Shown: positions 9,019 through 18,800, numbered from the stretch's first letter. The stretch is DNA of 62,388 bases from Sphingobacteriia bacterium (GCA_021151535.1 JAGKXC010000003.1:1-62388); one strand, 5' to 3'. The notes: generated from the letters alone by a model not told the origin. Translations and numbers: made by a program.

Positions 9019-10062
9019 CTATTTAGAGAAGGTTGAAGAATGATTTTTTGCAAATGGGGTTTCTGCCAACGAGCTGAAATTACCCGCTTCTAACAAATGA
9101 TAACCTGCCATTGCAATCATCGCTGCGTTATCTGTACAGTATTGAAATTCAGGAATATAGGCGGGTAATTTCCGGTTGTTGCCAACCGCTAAGAATTTCA
9201 TTCTTAGCTCGCCGTTGGCAGAAACCCCACCAGCCATGCCGATACTTTTGGGTTGCCTCAATTTGATGGCTTTTTTCAATCGCTTCATCAAACTTTCTAC
9301 AATCTGAAATTGGTAGGACGCGCAAATATTGGCCATTTCTGTTTCAATAAAATTAACATCTTCTGCGCTTCTTTTTCTTAAAAAATACAACAGCGAAGTT
9401 TTGATTCCTGAAAAACTAAAATCCAACCCCTCAGTTTGTGAATCGGGAAATTCAAATGCTTGTGGATTGCCTTGTTGCGCCAAACGATCTACATGGGGTC
9501 CGCCAGGGTATGGCAATCCCAAAATTTTAGCGCCTTTGTCAAATGCTTCACCAGCCGCATCATCAATGGTGGTACCAATAATCTCCATTTGTGAAAGTGA
9601 TTCCACCCAAACTAATTGCGTATGTCCGCCGCTCACCAATAAAGCCAACATCGGCAATTCAATTAATGGATTCTCAATGAATAATGCGGCGATATGGGCT
9701 TGTAAATGATTGATGCCCACGTATGGGATGTTTTTGGCAATGGAAAGACCCTTCGCCAATTGAAATCCTACTTGCAACGAACCCATCAATCCGGGGCCTT
9801 GGGTTACTGCAATTCCGGTAACTTCATCTATGGTAATTTCTGCTTGTTTTAAAGCCTCAGAAATCACAGGAATGATATTGCTTTGATGCGCTCTGGAAGC
9901 CAATTCTGGCACCACTCCGCCATACTGTTCATGGATTTTTTGACCCGCAGTAATGTTGGCAAGAATTTTGCCATTTTGCATCACAGCGGCAGCCGTGTCA
10001 TCGCAGCTGCTTTCAATGCCCAAAATAATGGAATGGGATATGTCTTGTGTATTGGTTGGCAA
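9019..10062 (-). CDS. tsaD: tRNA N6-adenosine threonylcarbamoyltransferase TsaD
   Basis: TsaD transfers the threonylcarbamoyl group to A37 of ANN-decoding tRNAs, with TsaB and TsaE. The 347 residues show the ASKHA fold: ILGIESSCDDT at about 13-23, the metal-binding HxxxH (H119 and H123 in INHLQAHIA), the glycine-rich VSGGHTQLV, GGVSANGELR, and a late aspartate in CTDNAAMIA. The start is TTG at 10062 with no in-frame ATG before the catalytic core; moving the start inward would delete the first strand. That places it two bases from the divergent tamB ATG at 10065. A perfect TAATTTTG box lies inside tamB at 10102-10109 on the minus strand, so the promoter is probably within the neighbouring gene. 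Confidence 0.95.
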   Translation of the reverse strand: MPTNTQDISHSIILGIESSCDDTAAAVMQNGKILANITAGQKIHEQYGGVVPELASRAHQSNIIPVISEALKQAEITIDEVTGIAVTQGPGLMGSLQVGFQLAKGLSIAKNIPYVGINHLQAHIAALFIENPLIELPMLALLVSGGHTQLVWVESLSQMEIIGTTIDDAAGEAFDKGAKILGLPYPGGPHVDRLAQQGNPQAFEFPDSQTEGLDFSFSGIKTSLLYFLRKRSAEDVNFIETEMANICASYQFQIVESLMKRLKKAIKLRQPKSIGMAGGVSANGELRMKFLAVGNNRKLPAYIPEFQYCTDNAAMIAMAGYHLLEAGNFSSLAETPFAKNHSSTFSK

Positions 10063-10064
10063 GG

Positions 10065-13000
10065 ATGGATATTAAATTTGATGAATTGACAAAACGGCGC
10101 ACAAAATTAAGGAAGTTTCTGCTTCTTACATTGCTTTCGTTCCTGCTACTTTCAGGAATGCTGGCTGTGCTTACCCGTAACCAAATCATTCAAAATTACC
10201 TAGCACAGAAAGTTGCTACTTACCTTAGCAAGGAGTTAAAGACCAAAGTATCTGTGGGTTACGTATCCATAGACTTCCTTAGAACCTTTCATATTGAAAA
10301 CTTGCAAATGCAAGATTTACAGAAAGATACGCTTGTTTCTTGGGGTGTATTGGAAGCGCGACTGGGCGATTTTTACTGGACCCGAAAGAAGATCAAATTA
10401 GATTATGTTTCTCTGGTTAACTTCCAGTTGAAAATCGGTCAATATACACGTGGTGGAGATTTGAATCATCAGTTCCTTTTAGACTATTTTGCTTCCACTG
10501 ATACTACTACTTCTACCTCTAAGCCATTCTCGATTGATATCCTGAAGTTGAACTTAAAGGATTCGCGGTTTGTTTACTTTTATCAACAAAAAAAATCCAA
10601 CTACGTTGAATTCGATCCAGATTATATCGATTTTCAGCACATCAATTTAGAATTGGATTCGGTTTACATCGATCAAAAATCTTTGCTTCGAGGAAAAATA
10701 AATCACATCGCCCTAAAAGAAAGATCGGGATTAACAATTACAAAGGGAATTGCGGATTTGGATATCACCAATGATTACATCGACCTGAATAACATGACGT
10801 TTTTTACCAAGGAAAGTATTTTGGGGAAACGGGTAAAATTGATGTTTAAATCGTGGCGTGATTTTAATGATGTTGAAAATAAGGTAAAATGGCTGTTTGA
10901 TCTACAAAAATCCAAGATTCAATTGGAGGAGTTAGTTGCATTTCATCCATGGTTTGAAGGGCGAAAGGCACATTTTTATGTTACCGGAAAGGCGCAAGGC
11001 ACTTTGGGGCATTTAACATCGCCCGATGTTTGGATTCAAGGGGTGGAAACACAAACTTGGTTGCATGGTGCATTAGACTTGAAGAGTTTGGTAAACTTAA
11101 ATCAGTTTAGTTACCAATACCATCTCAATCCTTCTGTAGCGGATATGCAGGATGTGCGGGATGTTGTAGTAGAATTGGATTCGGTGGCAAGGGTAGATTA
11201 TTTGAGCAATGTGAGTTTGAGTGGAACGGTTGGTGGAACATTGAATACAGCAGATTTTAAGGGCTCCATTGCTAATAATGTTGCGGCTTATGACGGAGAT
11301 TTGTTTTTCGATTTTACCCATGGAATCGATAGTTTGGATTATACCATTTTGGGCGGGTTATCGCAGTTCCAATTACAAGAATTGGGTCAGGATTTAACCC
11401 ATTTTTGGATAGAACGGGGCGATTTGGATATTTCTGGATTGGGCTACGATCCGGAAACGATGAATCTCAGTGCCGTGTTGATGTTGCATCGCTATGGAAT
11501 GCAACAGCGAAAGAATACGAATTTGGCGTTGCGATTGGATATTGCCAAGAATCAATTGGAATATGAAGTAGAATCAAAAGACAACCGTTTTGACGCCAAT
11601 GCGGTGGGAATGATTGAGGAATATGCCACCAATCCTCATGTTAGGGGAAGTGCTACGGTAAATCAATTGGTGCTTGATAACATTGGTTTGGACTCGCTTC
11701 CCATGCAATGCAGAGCGGTAGTAGATTTTGATTGGTTGGGGTCTGATTTGCAAAACTCCACATTTTATTTCACGATGGATGATGCGGTGTTTGACTATGA
11801 TGGATCTCGTTATTTCTGCCGAACCCAAGATGTGCAGCACAATGGGCAAGTGGGATGGGTTTTTCAGGGCGATTGGTTACAAGGAAATATTACCAAAGGG
11901 TTTGATTTAAACGAAACTGAAGGCTTAGTAAATACATTGTTGCACAATTATTTTCCTCAAGATTTTGAAAGGCCTTTGGCAATGGCTAATCAAGATTTTG
12001 AGTTCAATTTGCAATTGGTACAAACCAGCTGGATTCCTATATTTTTCTTGAAAGACATAGATTTGGGATTGGTGAATTTGATAGGTTCGGTGAATACTTC
12101 TCAGCAAAAAATAGATTTGGAGTTGGGGCCTTTAGATGTTCGATTCAATGGATTAAAAAGTGATCAAATGCGGGTTTCCTTGCATACACAGGCCGGTGAG
12201 CAAGGGGTCATGAATATTCGCATAGGCAAAATGCAAGCAGGCAAAACGGTGTACGACCAGTTTGAGGTTTTTGGGCGATTGGATCAAGGGAAAATTGATT
12301 TAAAGATGGCAGTTCACGATCAAAAAGACCGCTATCAATTCAATATAAATTCGGCATCAGCAAATAATGAGGACGAGTTGATTACTCATTTTGCCACTTC
12401 TCAAATTCGGGTATTTAATCAGCCGTGGATGGTGGATAAGCAGGCTCAGGTAACTTACAAGAAAGGTAAGAAATGGGATGTGAATCAATTTATGTTGGCA
12501 GATAAGGATCACTATATTGAAGTGAAGGGTGTGCTATCGAAATCGCTAAGAGATACACTTCATGTGGAATTTGCGAACGTGACGCCTGAGATTTTATCGC
12601 CCTTTTTCCCAGAAAAAACATTTGATAGTTTGCAGTTTAATGCAACGGCAGATTTTGATGTAGCAGCGGCATTGGGCGATAGGGTTTTTATTGGAAATTG
12701 CGGATTGAACAATATCAAATATTACGGGTATAATTTTGGTAGTTTGGATGTGGATTTGCGCGATGCGGGCAAGGAAGGATTGTTAGGATTGGCGGCCAGG
12801 GGTAGGAAAGGGCCGATAAAAGGAATAGCCTTGTTGGGATCAGTGGATTTGCTGAATCAGGGGCATTATTTGGATATGTACATGGACATTCCCAACCGCA
12901 CTACTGCCATGATTTTACAGCCATTTTTGGCCGGTGCCGTTACTATTCAGAAAGGTTTTTTGGGAGGTGTGGTGAATATTCAGGGAGAGATTGAAGACTT

Positions 13001-14552
13001 AAAAATCGATGGTGAGATTGAGGCCAAGGATATTGCTTTGGGCGTAGATTACTTGAAAACGGTTTACTTGTTTTCGGCTTCGTTTGATGTGAATTCTCAG
13101 GGAGTTTTTTCAAAGAAAACCATACAATTAATGGGCAAAGAGGGTAAGAGTTCTGCCTATGGAACTCTCGCTTTTACCTATCCCAATTTTAAAAACATGG
13201 GATTGGACATTCAAATTTCAGATGCCAAAAATTTACGTGTTTTAGAAACTACAGAAAAAGACAATTCTTTGTTTTATGGCAGTGCAAGGGCTAGTGGTAA
13301 TTGCCGGATTTATGGACCCTTGGATAAGATTAATATCAAAGCGGATTTAACGCCAGAGAAAAATTCAAAGGTGAGTATTTTGTATCCCACATTGAGTGAA
13401 AATACCTTGTACAGCGATATTGTTTTTCGAAATCATTTCGGGGAAGTAGTAAAGAAAGATTCTGTTGTGGAAGCAGCTTCGGAAGAAGTTGAATCCAGTA
13501 TTTTGGGCAATATTGAAATTATTGTACATGCCAATGACAACTTGGAAACGGAGTTTGTAATCGATAGAAAATTGGGGGATGTTATATCAGGGCGGGGCGA
13601 TGGCGACATTCGGATGTTGTACGACGAAGAAGAGCGATTCTTCCTTTATGGAAAATACCGTGTTAGCACCGGTGAATATCAGTTTTCTTTGCCTGGAATT
13701 AATTTAACCAAAAAGATGACATTGGATAATGGGGGATGGATAAGTTGGACGGGCGATCCTTACAATGCGAATGTGTCACTCACAGGTAAAATTGAAAAGC
13801 GTATTTCGCCGGCGCAGTTGATGACAACCATGGGGGGAGGTTCTACAAATTATCCCCCAACTTTGATTGTGAGCATGTTACAGCTAACCGGGAATTTGAT
13901 GCGGCCAAATATCGCATTTGATATTTCTGCGCCGGAATTGATGACCAGTGGAGGTAGTAATAGTGAGGTTAATGGGGTGATTCAAAGAATCCGGCAAGAC
14001 AAAGATGAGACAATGCGACAGTCGGTGGCGTTGCTATTGTTTGGTAATTTCCTACCTCCATCATTTTCAAATGCCAATCCCGGCGCCGCCAACGTGTTAA
14101 GCGGAGCGGGTGTTGCGGGGAACAGTGTTTCCAATATTGCTTCCAATGTAATAAACGATTTGTTTTCCAAGGCGGGGGTTCCCACGAGAATACAGGTGAA
14201 CTACGATGATGTAAGAACCAAAAATGGTAGCAGTAACGGTCAGGTTTTTGTGAATAGTGAATGGTTCTTAACAGATAGATTAAGATTGGATGTAAACTTT
14301 GATCCAACTGTTTCGATGGTGGGTTTGGCGATGCCGTTAAACTTCAATTTGGAATATAAAACGAACAATGAAAATTGGCGTGTAAGAGCGTTCTCAAGGT
14401 CGAGCAATATGTTGTTACAACAAAGTGGAACTACCACCAACGGGGTATCGGGCAACACTTTAGGGACGGGTTTGGTTTACCGTCGTCAATTTAATTCGTT
14501 TAGACGGAAATCTAGGGATTCCGGCGAAACGGTATCGCCAAGAATTCAATAA
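10065..14552 (+). CDS. tamB: TamB-family translocation/assembly module protein (DUF490)
   Basis: A 1495-residue AsmA/TamB-type protein expected to bridge the inner and outer membranes and act in outer-membrane protein or lipid transport. One N-terminal signal anchor (FLLLTLLSFLLLSGMLAVL, about 19-37) is followed by long beta-rich repeats. The conserved C-terminal DUF490 segment at about 1180-1400 includes GDGDIRMLYDEEERFFLYG and TGEYQFSLPG. I start at ATG 10065; an in-frame GTG at 10047 would overlap tsaD. Pairing tsaD with tamB back to back is, as I recall, common in Bacteroidota. The next gene, a permease, starts 18 bases downstream but has its own promoter-like box. Confidence 0.88.
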   Translation: MDIKFDELTKRRTKLRKFLLLTLLSFLLLSGMLAVLTRNQIIQNYLAQKVATYLSKELKTKVSVGYVSIDFLRTFHIENLQMQDLQKDTLVSWGVLEARLGDFYWTRKKIKLDYVSLVNFQLKIGQYTRGGDLNHQFLLDYFASTDTTTSTSKPFSIDILKLNLKDSRFVYFYQQKKSNYVEFDPDYIDFQHINLELDSVYIDQKSLLRGKINHIALKERSGLTITKGIADLDITNDYIDLNNMTFFTKESILGKRVKLMFKSWRDFNDVENKVKWLFDLQKSKIQLEELVAFHPWFEGRKAHFYVTGKAQGTLGHLTSPDVWIQGVETQTWLHGALDLKSLVNLNQFSYQYHLNPSVADMQDVRDVVVELDSVARVDYLSNVSLSGTVGGTLNTADFKGSIANNVAAYDGDLFFDFTHGIDSLDYTILGGLSQFQLQELGQDLTHFWIERGDLDISGLGYDPETMNLSAVLMLHRYGMQQRKNTNLALRLDIAKNQLEYEVESKDNRFDANAVGMIEEYATNPHVRGSATVNQLVLDNIGLDSLPMQCRAVVDFDWLGSDLQNSTFYFTMDDAVFDYDGSRYFCRTQDVQHNGQVGWVFQGDWLQGNITKGFDLNETEGLVNTLLHNYFPQDFERPLAMANQDFEFNLQLVQTSWIPIFFLKDIDLGLVNLIGSVNTSQQKIDLELGPLDVRFNGLKSDQMRVSLHTQAGEQGVMNIRIGKMQAGKTVYDQFEVFGRLDQGKIDLKMAVHDQKDRYQFNINSASANNEDELITHFATSQIRVFNQPWMVDKQAQVTYKKGKKWDVNQFMLADKDHYIEVKGVLSKSLRDTLHVEFANVTPEILSPFFPEKTFDSLQFNATADFDVAAALGDRVFIGNCGLNNIKYYGYNFGSLDVDLRDAGKEGLLGLAARGRKGPIKGIALLGSVDLLNQGHYLDMYMDIPNRTTAMILQPFLAGAVTIQKGFLGGVVNIQGEIEDLKIDGEIEAKDIALGVDYLKTVYLFSASFDVNSQGVFSKKTIQLMGKEGKSSAYGTLAFTYPNFKNMGLDIQISDAKNLRVLETTEKDNSLFYGSARASGNCRIYGPLDKINIKADLTPEKNSKVSILYPTLSENTLYSDIVFRNHFGEVVKKDSVVEAASEEVESSILGNIEIIVHANDNLETEFVIDRKLGDVISGRGDGDIRMLYDEEERFFLYGKYRVSTGEYQFSLPGINLTKKMTLDNGGWISWTGDPYNANVSLTGKIEKRISPAQLMTTMGGGSTNYPPTLIVSMLQLTGNLMRPNIAFDISAPELMTSGGSNSEVNGVIQRIRQDKDETMRQSVALLLFGNFLPPSFSNANPGAANVLSGAGVAGNSVSNIASNVINDLFSKAGVPTRIQVNYDDVRTKNGSSNGQVFVNSEWFLTDRLRLDVNFDPTVSMVGLAMPLNFNLEYKTNNENWRVRAFSRSSNMLLQQSGTTTNGVSGNTLGTGLVYRRQFNSFRRKSRDSGETVSPRIQ
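10102..10109 (-). promoter_or_regulatory. Candidate -7 element for tsaD inside tamB
   Basis: On the minus strand this reads TAATTTTG, a perfect match to the Bacteroidota TAnnTTTG element, giving a leader of about 35 bases before the tsaD TTG start. No clear -33 element was seen. Confidence 0.4.
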
Positions 14553-14557
14553 GCGAG

Positions 14558-14565
14558 TAAATTTG
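14558..14565 (+). promoter_or_regulatory. Candidate -7 element TAAATTTG of the permease gene
   Basis: TAAATTTG matches TAnnTTTG exactly and its last base is six bases before the ATG at 14571. If used, the transcript would be leaderless or nearly so. Confidence 0.45.
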
Positions 14566-14570
14566 TAAAA

Positions 14571-15836
14571 ATGCGCATTGGGATATTTTTGCTGGAGACG
14601 TTAAAGAGCAGTTTGCAATCGTTGCAGCAGAATAAATTGCGCAGTGTATTGTCTGTTTTGGGCATTACCATTGGTATTTATTGCATCATTGCGGTGTATG
14701 CTTTGGTTCATTCGATGGAGATAAATATCAATAAGCAGTTTGATAAATTTGGAACGGATGTGGTGTTTGTGCAGAAGTGGCCTTGGGATCAATTTGGCGA
14801 GAATTATCCATGGTGGAAATACTTAGGAAGGCCTGTGAGTTCGCCAGAGGAAGCCAAGTTTTTGCGGGAGAAATTGCCTTTGAATAAAGCGGAGAAAGTT
14901 GCCTATGCAATGGGTAAAGAGGAGAAGGTTACTGGGGGTGGAAATACCCTAACCGGTACGCGAGTTATGGCTATTAGTGAAGATTATATTGCCATACAGG
15001 ATGTGCAAGTGGAGGCTGGGCGATTGTTTACTGACGTAGAAATAAAAAGTGGTAAGCCGGTGGCAGTGGTGGGATATACCGTTGCGAGAAATTTATTTGG
15101 TAATAATGCCATTGGTAAGCAAATTCGGGTAGGTTCTGCCAATTGTGTGATTGTGGGGGTGTGTGAGCAAGAGGGTACAAGTATTATCAATAATTCTAAG
15201 GATAATCAAGTATTTATTCCATTGAAGTTGGGGTTGGGCATGTATTCTTATCGGGATAATGAAGACGCACAGGTTCAGATTAAGGCAGCGCAAGGAGTGA
15301 GTTTAGACGATTTGAGTGTAGAGGTCAATGCTTTGATGAGGAGGGTGAGGAAGATAAAGTTAGGAAAGGAGCCCAATTATGCGGTGAACAGGATGACGAT
15401 GATTACATCGGCTGTGAGTGAATTGTTTTCGCAGGTAAAGAACATTGGTTTTGTGATTGGTGGTTTTGCAATGTTGGTGGGATGTTTTGGCGTGGCGAAT
15501 ATCATGTTTGTAAGTGTGAAAGAAAGAACGCGGGAAATTGGCATTCAAAAAGCATTGGGCGCACCTGGTATTTTTATTCAATTCCAGTTTTTGTTGGAGT
15601 CGATTTGGTTGAGTTTGTTGGGTGGAATTATTGGGATGATATTGGTTTGGCTCACATTTCAGGGGATGAACTTTGCATTAAAAACTATGATGGATGGCGG
15701 TGTGGTTTTGGTGCTTTCACCTTCTGATACATATTTGGGTTTATGGGTGAGTGGAATTGTGGGTGTTTTGGCTGGATTTATTCCCGCTACACAAGCGGCA
15801 AGGTTAAATCCTGTTGAGGCGATGCGTGCGAAATAA
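14571..15836 (+). CDS. MacB/FtsX-type ABC transporter permease
   Basis: A 421-residue permease of the MacB family, which works with an ATPase and often an adaptor to move substrates or signals across the envelope by mechanotransmission. An N-terminal membrane helix (RSVLSVLGITIGIYCIIAVYA, about 24-44) is followed by a large periplasmic MacB-like domain (about 50-270) and the FtsX domain with three helices at about 285-415, including the signature REIGIQKALGA. No ATP-binding partner is adjacent, so the complex is split in this genome. The gene has its own TAAATTTG box. Substrate unknown. Confidence 0.88.
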   Translation: MRIGIFLLETLKSSLQSLQQNKLRSVLSVLGITIGIYCIIAVYALVHSMEININKQFDKFGTDVVFVQKWPWDQFGENYPWWKYLGRPVSSPEEAKFLREKLPLNKAEKVAYAMGKEEKVTGGGNTLTGTRVMAISEDYIAIQDVQVEAGRLFTDVEIKSGKPVAVVGYTVARNLFGNNAIGKQIRVGSANCVIVGVCEQEGTSIINNSKDNQVFIPLKLGLGMYSYRDNEDAQVQIKAAQGVSLDDLSVEVNALMRRVRKIKLGKEPNYAVNRMTMITSAVSELFSQVKNIGFVIGGFAMLVGCFGVANIMFVSVKERTREIGIQKALGAPGIFIQFQFLLESIWLSLLGGIIGMILVWLTFQGMNFALKTMMDGGVVLVLSPSDTYLGLWVSGIVGVLAGFIPATQAARLNPVEAMRAK

Positions 15837-15890
15837 AAACCACCCAATTAACATCCTTTAACTATTTATTTGTTAGGTATTTGAAGGCAA

Positions 15891-15913
15891 TTGAATATGA
15901 TATTCGTATTCAA
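15891..15913 (+). promoter_or_regulatory. Inverted repeat upstream of the outer-membrane receptor
   Basis: TTGAATA at 15891-15897 and TATTCAA at 15907-15913 form a perfect 7-bp inverted repeat with a 9-base spacer, 84 bases before the receptor start. It resembles a dimeric regulator site and is not followed by a T-run, so it is not a terminator. Function is inferred. Confidence 0.3.
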
Positions 15914-15997
15914 TTTAATTAAAAAACTCCATTTTTATGAAAATGAAGTTTGTTGAAACAATTTTATTGCCTACTTCCTCGTAAATTTGAATATTGT

Positions 15998-18253
15998 ATG
16001 TTTTTAGGTTTGATTAAATATTATTTTAAAAGGGTATTTGTTTTTTGCATTTTTGCTATTGTTTGTTCTGTTTCACTGATTGCTCAAATCAAGCAAGATT
16101 CTGCGAAATTGGAATTGAAAGATAGCGCTTCAGTGGAGCGGATGGATGGTGTTGATATTAAGGTATCGGGCTCATTGATTGAGAGTAAGGCAGATAGGTT
16201 GGTGTATAATGCGGCGCAAGATATTACGGCGAAGGCCGCATCAGCGAGTGAGTTATTGGCAAAAGTACCGATGGTGGATGTGGATATAGATGGTAATGTA
16301 TCGATAAGAGGAAGTCAGAATTTGAAGGTATTAATTAATGGCAGGCCTTCGGGAATGATGGCAGGGAATGTTGCCGACGCGTTGAAGAGTTTGCCTGCGG
16401 CAAGTATTGATAAAATTGAAGTAATTACCAATCCATCTGTAAAATATGATGCTGAAGGAACTGCCGGGATTATTAATATTATTTTAAAGGATGTAAAAAT
16501 CAAGGGTACAACATCGAACTATACTGCGGGTGTCGGCACACGCAGTGCTAATTTTAGCGCAGATGTTTCGCATCAAAATGGGAAAACAGGGATTACGGGG
16601 CGTTTTGGAGGCCATTTTTGGCGCAGCTGGGGCGATGGTAGAACTACACGAACAAACAAAATTGGTGGGTTAGAATATTTGTTGAAGCAGAATAATTCTG
16701 TTGTTAATTTGGGTGGAGGTCCGCGGTTGTCTTTATCGGTTGATCATCAAATTAATAAAACAAGTGCTTTGTCATTTACAGCTACGGGAAGAACGCATTT
16801 TAGAAATTCCAACAATGATTTCACAACCCAAACAGGAATTTCCACCGCACCGTTGAATTTTTTATGGATGCAAGCAATTGACAATCTTACTACAGGTATG
16901 GGATTGGATTTAAATGTAGATTATCGGAAGAATTTCAAGAAACCCAACCGTGAATTGGGGATTTCTGCACAGTACACTTGGAACGCAGACAATACCGATT
17001 ACAATATGCATCGATTTGATAGTTTGAATCATGAGATACGCTACGAATCAAGTAGGAATATCGGGTTGAACAAAGAGTTAACCATGCAGTTGGATTATAC
17101 CGAGCCATTTACATCCAAGTTGAGTTTAGAAACCGGTGCAAAGGGAATTTTAAGAAGGGTGGGTTCGCAATACAACTTCGACTCAATGAATTATTCTGCC
17201 AATCAATTGGCGAGTATAGATTATCGCTCCAATCAGTTTGATTATTACCAAAATGTATTTGGGGGTTATGCCCAAATGGGGTATTTACAAAGTGACAAAT
17301 GGAGTTATAAGTTGGGAATTAGGGCAGAGCATACACAGTTTGGTGGTGTTTTATATCGCCCGAAAGAAGATAAATATACGGGTAAATCGTACTTTAACTT
17401 GATCCCTTATTTTAATGCCAATTGGAACTACAATAAAACCTCATTTTTAAGATTTACATATACCCAAAGAATACAAAGGCCAAGTTTATTTTTCTTAAAT
17501 CCGTACACTAATTATTCAGATCCGTTGAACATTAGTACCGGAAATCCCAAGTTAACTGCTGAGGTGAGCAACAATATGGAACTTTCGTGGGGTAATTATG
17601 GTAAAAAAGGCGGTGGCGGAGCGAATGTTTATTATAGGGCAATCGATAATGCAATCGAAACCATCAGAACCGTTGGAGCTGATCGCGTTTATCGCACAAC
17701 TTATGGGAATGTGGGGGTCAATCACACTTTGGGAATGGACGTGAATGCGAATTTAAAGACCGATAAATATACATTGAATTTTAACGGTGGATTGGGTTTG
17801 GTAGATATTCGAAGTTCAATTGATACAGGATCTATTGCGGGATTGCATAACAGAGGAATTACCTATAATGCAGGATTGCGCGGTACATTTAATATGAAAA
17901 ATCGTTGGCAAATGGAGTTGATGGGGCGATTTAATGCACCAACAATTTCAATGCAAGGTTATGCCATGAGTTGGTTCTTCCACATGGTTGGTTTTAAAAA
18001 GCGATTTATGAACGACAAAGGGGGATTGGGTTTTGGATTAGATAATCCATTTAGTCCTAAAATTGATATTATCACCAAAATGACGGGTAAGGATTTTACA
18101 TTTACCTCTGTTCAACGTTTGAATATGTGGGGGATCCGTGTGAATTTTGATTACAAATTTGGCGCTATGGCTGTGGATAAGCCTAAAACGGTAAAGAGAA
18201 AACTGCAAAATGATGATTTGAAAAAGGCAGAAGGCGAAGGTGGGATGCAGTAA
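15998..18253 (+). CDS. TonB-dependent receptor-like outer membrane beta-barrel protein
   Basis: A 751-residue outer-membrane receptor of the OMP_b-brl_3 type. The signal peptide ends near VCSVSLIAQ at residue 30. A plug domain follows at about 50-165 (KVPMVDVDIDGNVSIRGSQN, VLINGRPSG, IDKIEVITNPSVKYDAEG), then a large barrel. There is no N-terminal carboxypeptidase-like domain, so it is shorter than many relatives. The earliest in-frame codon is a TTG at 15950; ATG 15998 gives a proper signal peptide. Such proteins import peptides, siderophores or other nutrients, but no neighbour identifies the ligand. It ends 115 bases before the DUF3127 gene, which has its own promoter. Confidence 0.85.
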   Translation: MFLGLIKYYFKRVFVFCIFAIVCSVSLIAQIKQDSAKLELKDSASVERMDGVDIKVSGSLIESKADRLVYNAAQDITAKAASASELLAKVPMVDVDIDGNVSIRGSQNLKVLINGRPSGMMAGNVADALKSLPAASIDKIEVITNPSVKYDAEGTAGIINIILKDVKIKGTTSNYTAGVGTRSANFSADVSHQNGKTGITGRFGGHFWRSWGDGRTTRTNKIGGLEYLLKQNNSVVNLGGGPRLSLSVDHQINKTSALSFTATGRTHFRNSNNDFTTQTGISTAPLNFLWMQAIDNLTTGMGLDLNVDYRKNFKKPNRELGISAQYTWNADNTDYNMHRFDSLNHEIRYESSRNIGLNKELTMQLDYTEPFTSKLSLETGAKGILRRVGSQYNFDSMNYSANQLASIDYRSNQFDYYQNVFGGYAQMGYLQSDKWSYKLGIRAEHTQFGGVLYRPKEDKYTGKSYFNLIPYFNANWNYNKTSFLRFTYTQRIQRPSLFFLNPYTNYSDPLNISTGNPKLTAEVSNNMELSWGNYGKKGGGGANVYYRAIDNAIETIRTVGADRVYRTTYGNVGVNHTLGMDVNANLKTDKYTLNFNGGLGLVDIRSSIDTGSIAGLHNRGITYNAGLRGTFNMKNRWQMELMGRFNAPTISMQGYAMSWFFHMVGFKKRFMNDKGGLGFGLDNPFSPKIDIITKMTGKDFTFTSVQRLNMWGIRVNFDYKFGAMAVDKPKTVKRKLQNDDLKKAEGEGGMQ

Positions 18254-18332
18254 TGTATAATGTGGCTAGCTGAGCTTTAGCCGTCTGTAAACGTATATAA
18301 CCGAATAGTTCGTTATTCGTTGATAACATTGC

Positions 18333-18363
18333 TTGACATAGGTTATTCAGCCTATTAAATTTG
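18333..18363 (+). promoter_or_regulatory. Promoter TTG-N20-TAAATTTG of the DUF3127 gene
   Basis: TTG at 18333-18335 and TAAATTTG at 18356-18363 are separated by 20 bases, the expected Bacteroidota arrangement. The ATG at 18369 begins six bases after the -7 box, predicting a leaderless or near-leaderless mRNA. The spacer holds an imperfect ATAGG...CCTAT inverted repeat. Confidence 0.55.
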
Positions 18364-18368
18364 TGGCT

Positions 18369-18800
18369 ATGGAAATGTCCGGAACCGTTATTCAAATTTT
18401 ACCAAAGCAAACAGGTACAAATAAAGCAGGCAATACTTGGGAGAAACAAGATTTTGTAATTCAAACAGGGGGAGCATATCCCAAAAAATTGTGTTTTGCG
18501 GTTTGGGGCGATAAAATTGCGAAATTTCAAATTAAAGAAGGTGAAGAAATTACTGTTTCTTTTGACGTTGAAAGTCGTGAATACATGGGTAAATATTATA
18601 CCGATGTAAAAGCTTGGAATGTAACAAAAGGTGGCGCTGCTGCTGGTAATCCTGCTGGTGCTGTTACTCAAATGGGTGGGAATCCTGGTTTCGGTGGAGA
18701 TGCTGGAAACAACCCATTTGGAGGTGATGCGATGGGTGGCGATTTCGCTTCTGCAGGTTCTGAGATGGGAACTTCAGAAGTAGATGATTTGCCATTTTAA
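18369..18800 (+). CDS. DUF3127 OB-fold-like protein with SSB-type acidic tail
   Basis: A 143-residue protein of the DUF3127 family found in Bacteroidota. The N-terminal 85 residues are the conserved domain (PKKLCFAVWGDKI, EITVSFDVESREYMGKYYTDVKAW), predicted as a small OB-like beta barrel. A flexible Gly/Asn/Ala-rich linker follows, then the end EVDDLPF, which looks like the acidic, Phe-terminated tip of single-stranded DNA-binding protein. I start at ATG 18369 (MEMSG) rather than the in-frame GTG at 18363, because the family begins there and a promoter box overlaps the GTG. A role in single-stranded DNA handling is suggested by the tail; the family has no established function that I know of. 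Confidence 0.85.
   Translation: MEMSGTVIQILPKQTGTNKAGNTWEKQDFVIQTGGAYPKKLCFAVWGDKIAKFQIKEGEEITVSFDVESREYMGKYYTDVKAWNVTKGGAAAGNPAGAVTQMGGNPGFGGDAGNNPFGGDAMGGDFASAGSEMGTSEVDDLPF

Noticed and set aside
15937..15984. Short frame MKMKFVETILLPTSS before the outer-membrane receptor, possible leader peptide
   Set aside because: Fifteen codons with no attenuator-like hairpin or repeated codon; no support beyond the open frame.
18258..18280. GGCTA...TAGCC hairpin after the outer-membrane receptor gene as a terminator
   Set aside because: Only a 5-bp stem and no T-run follows.
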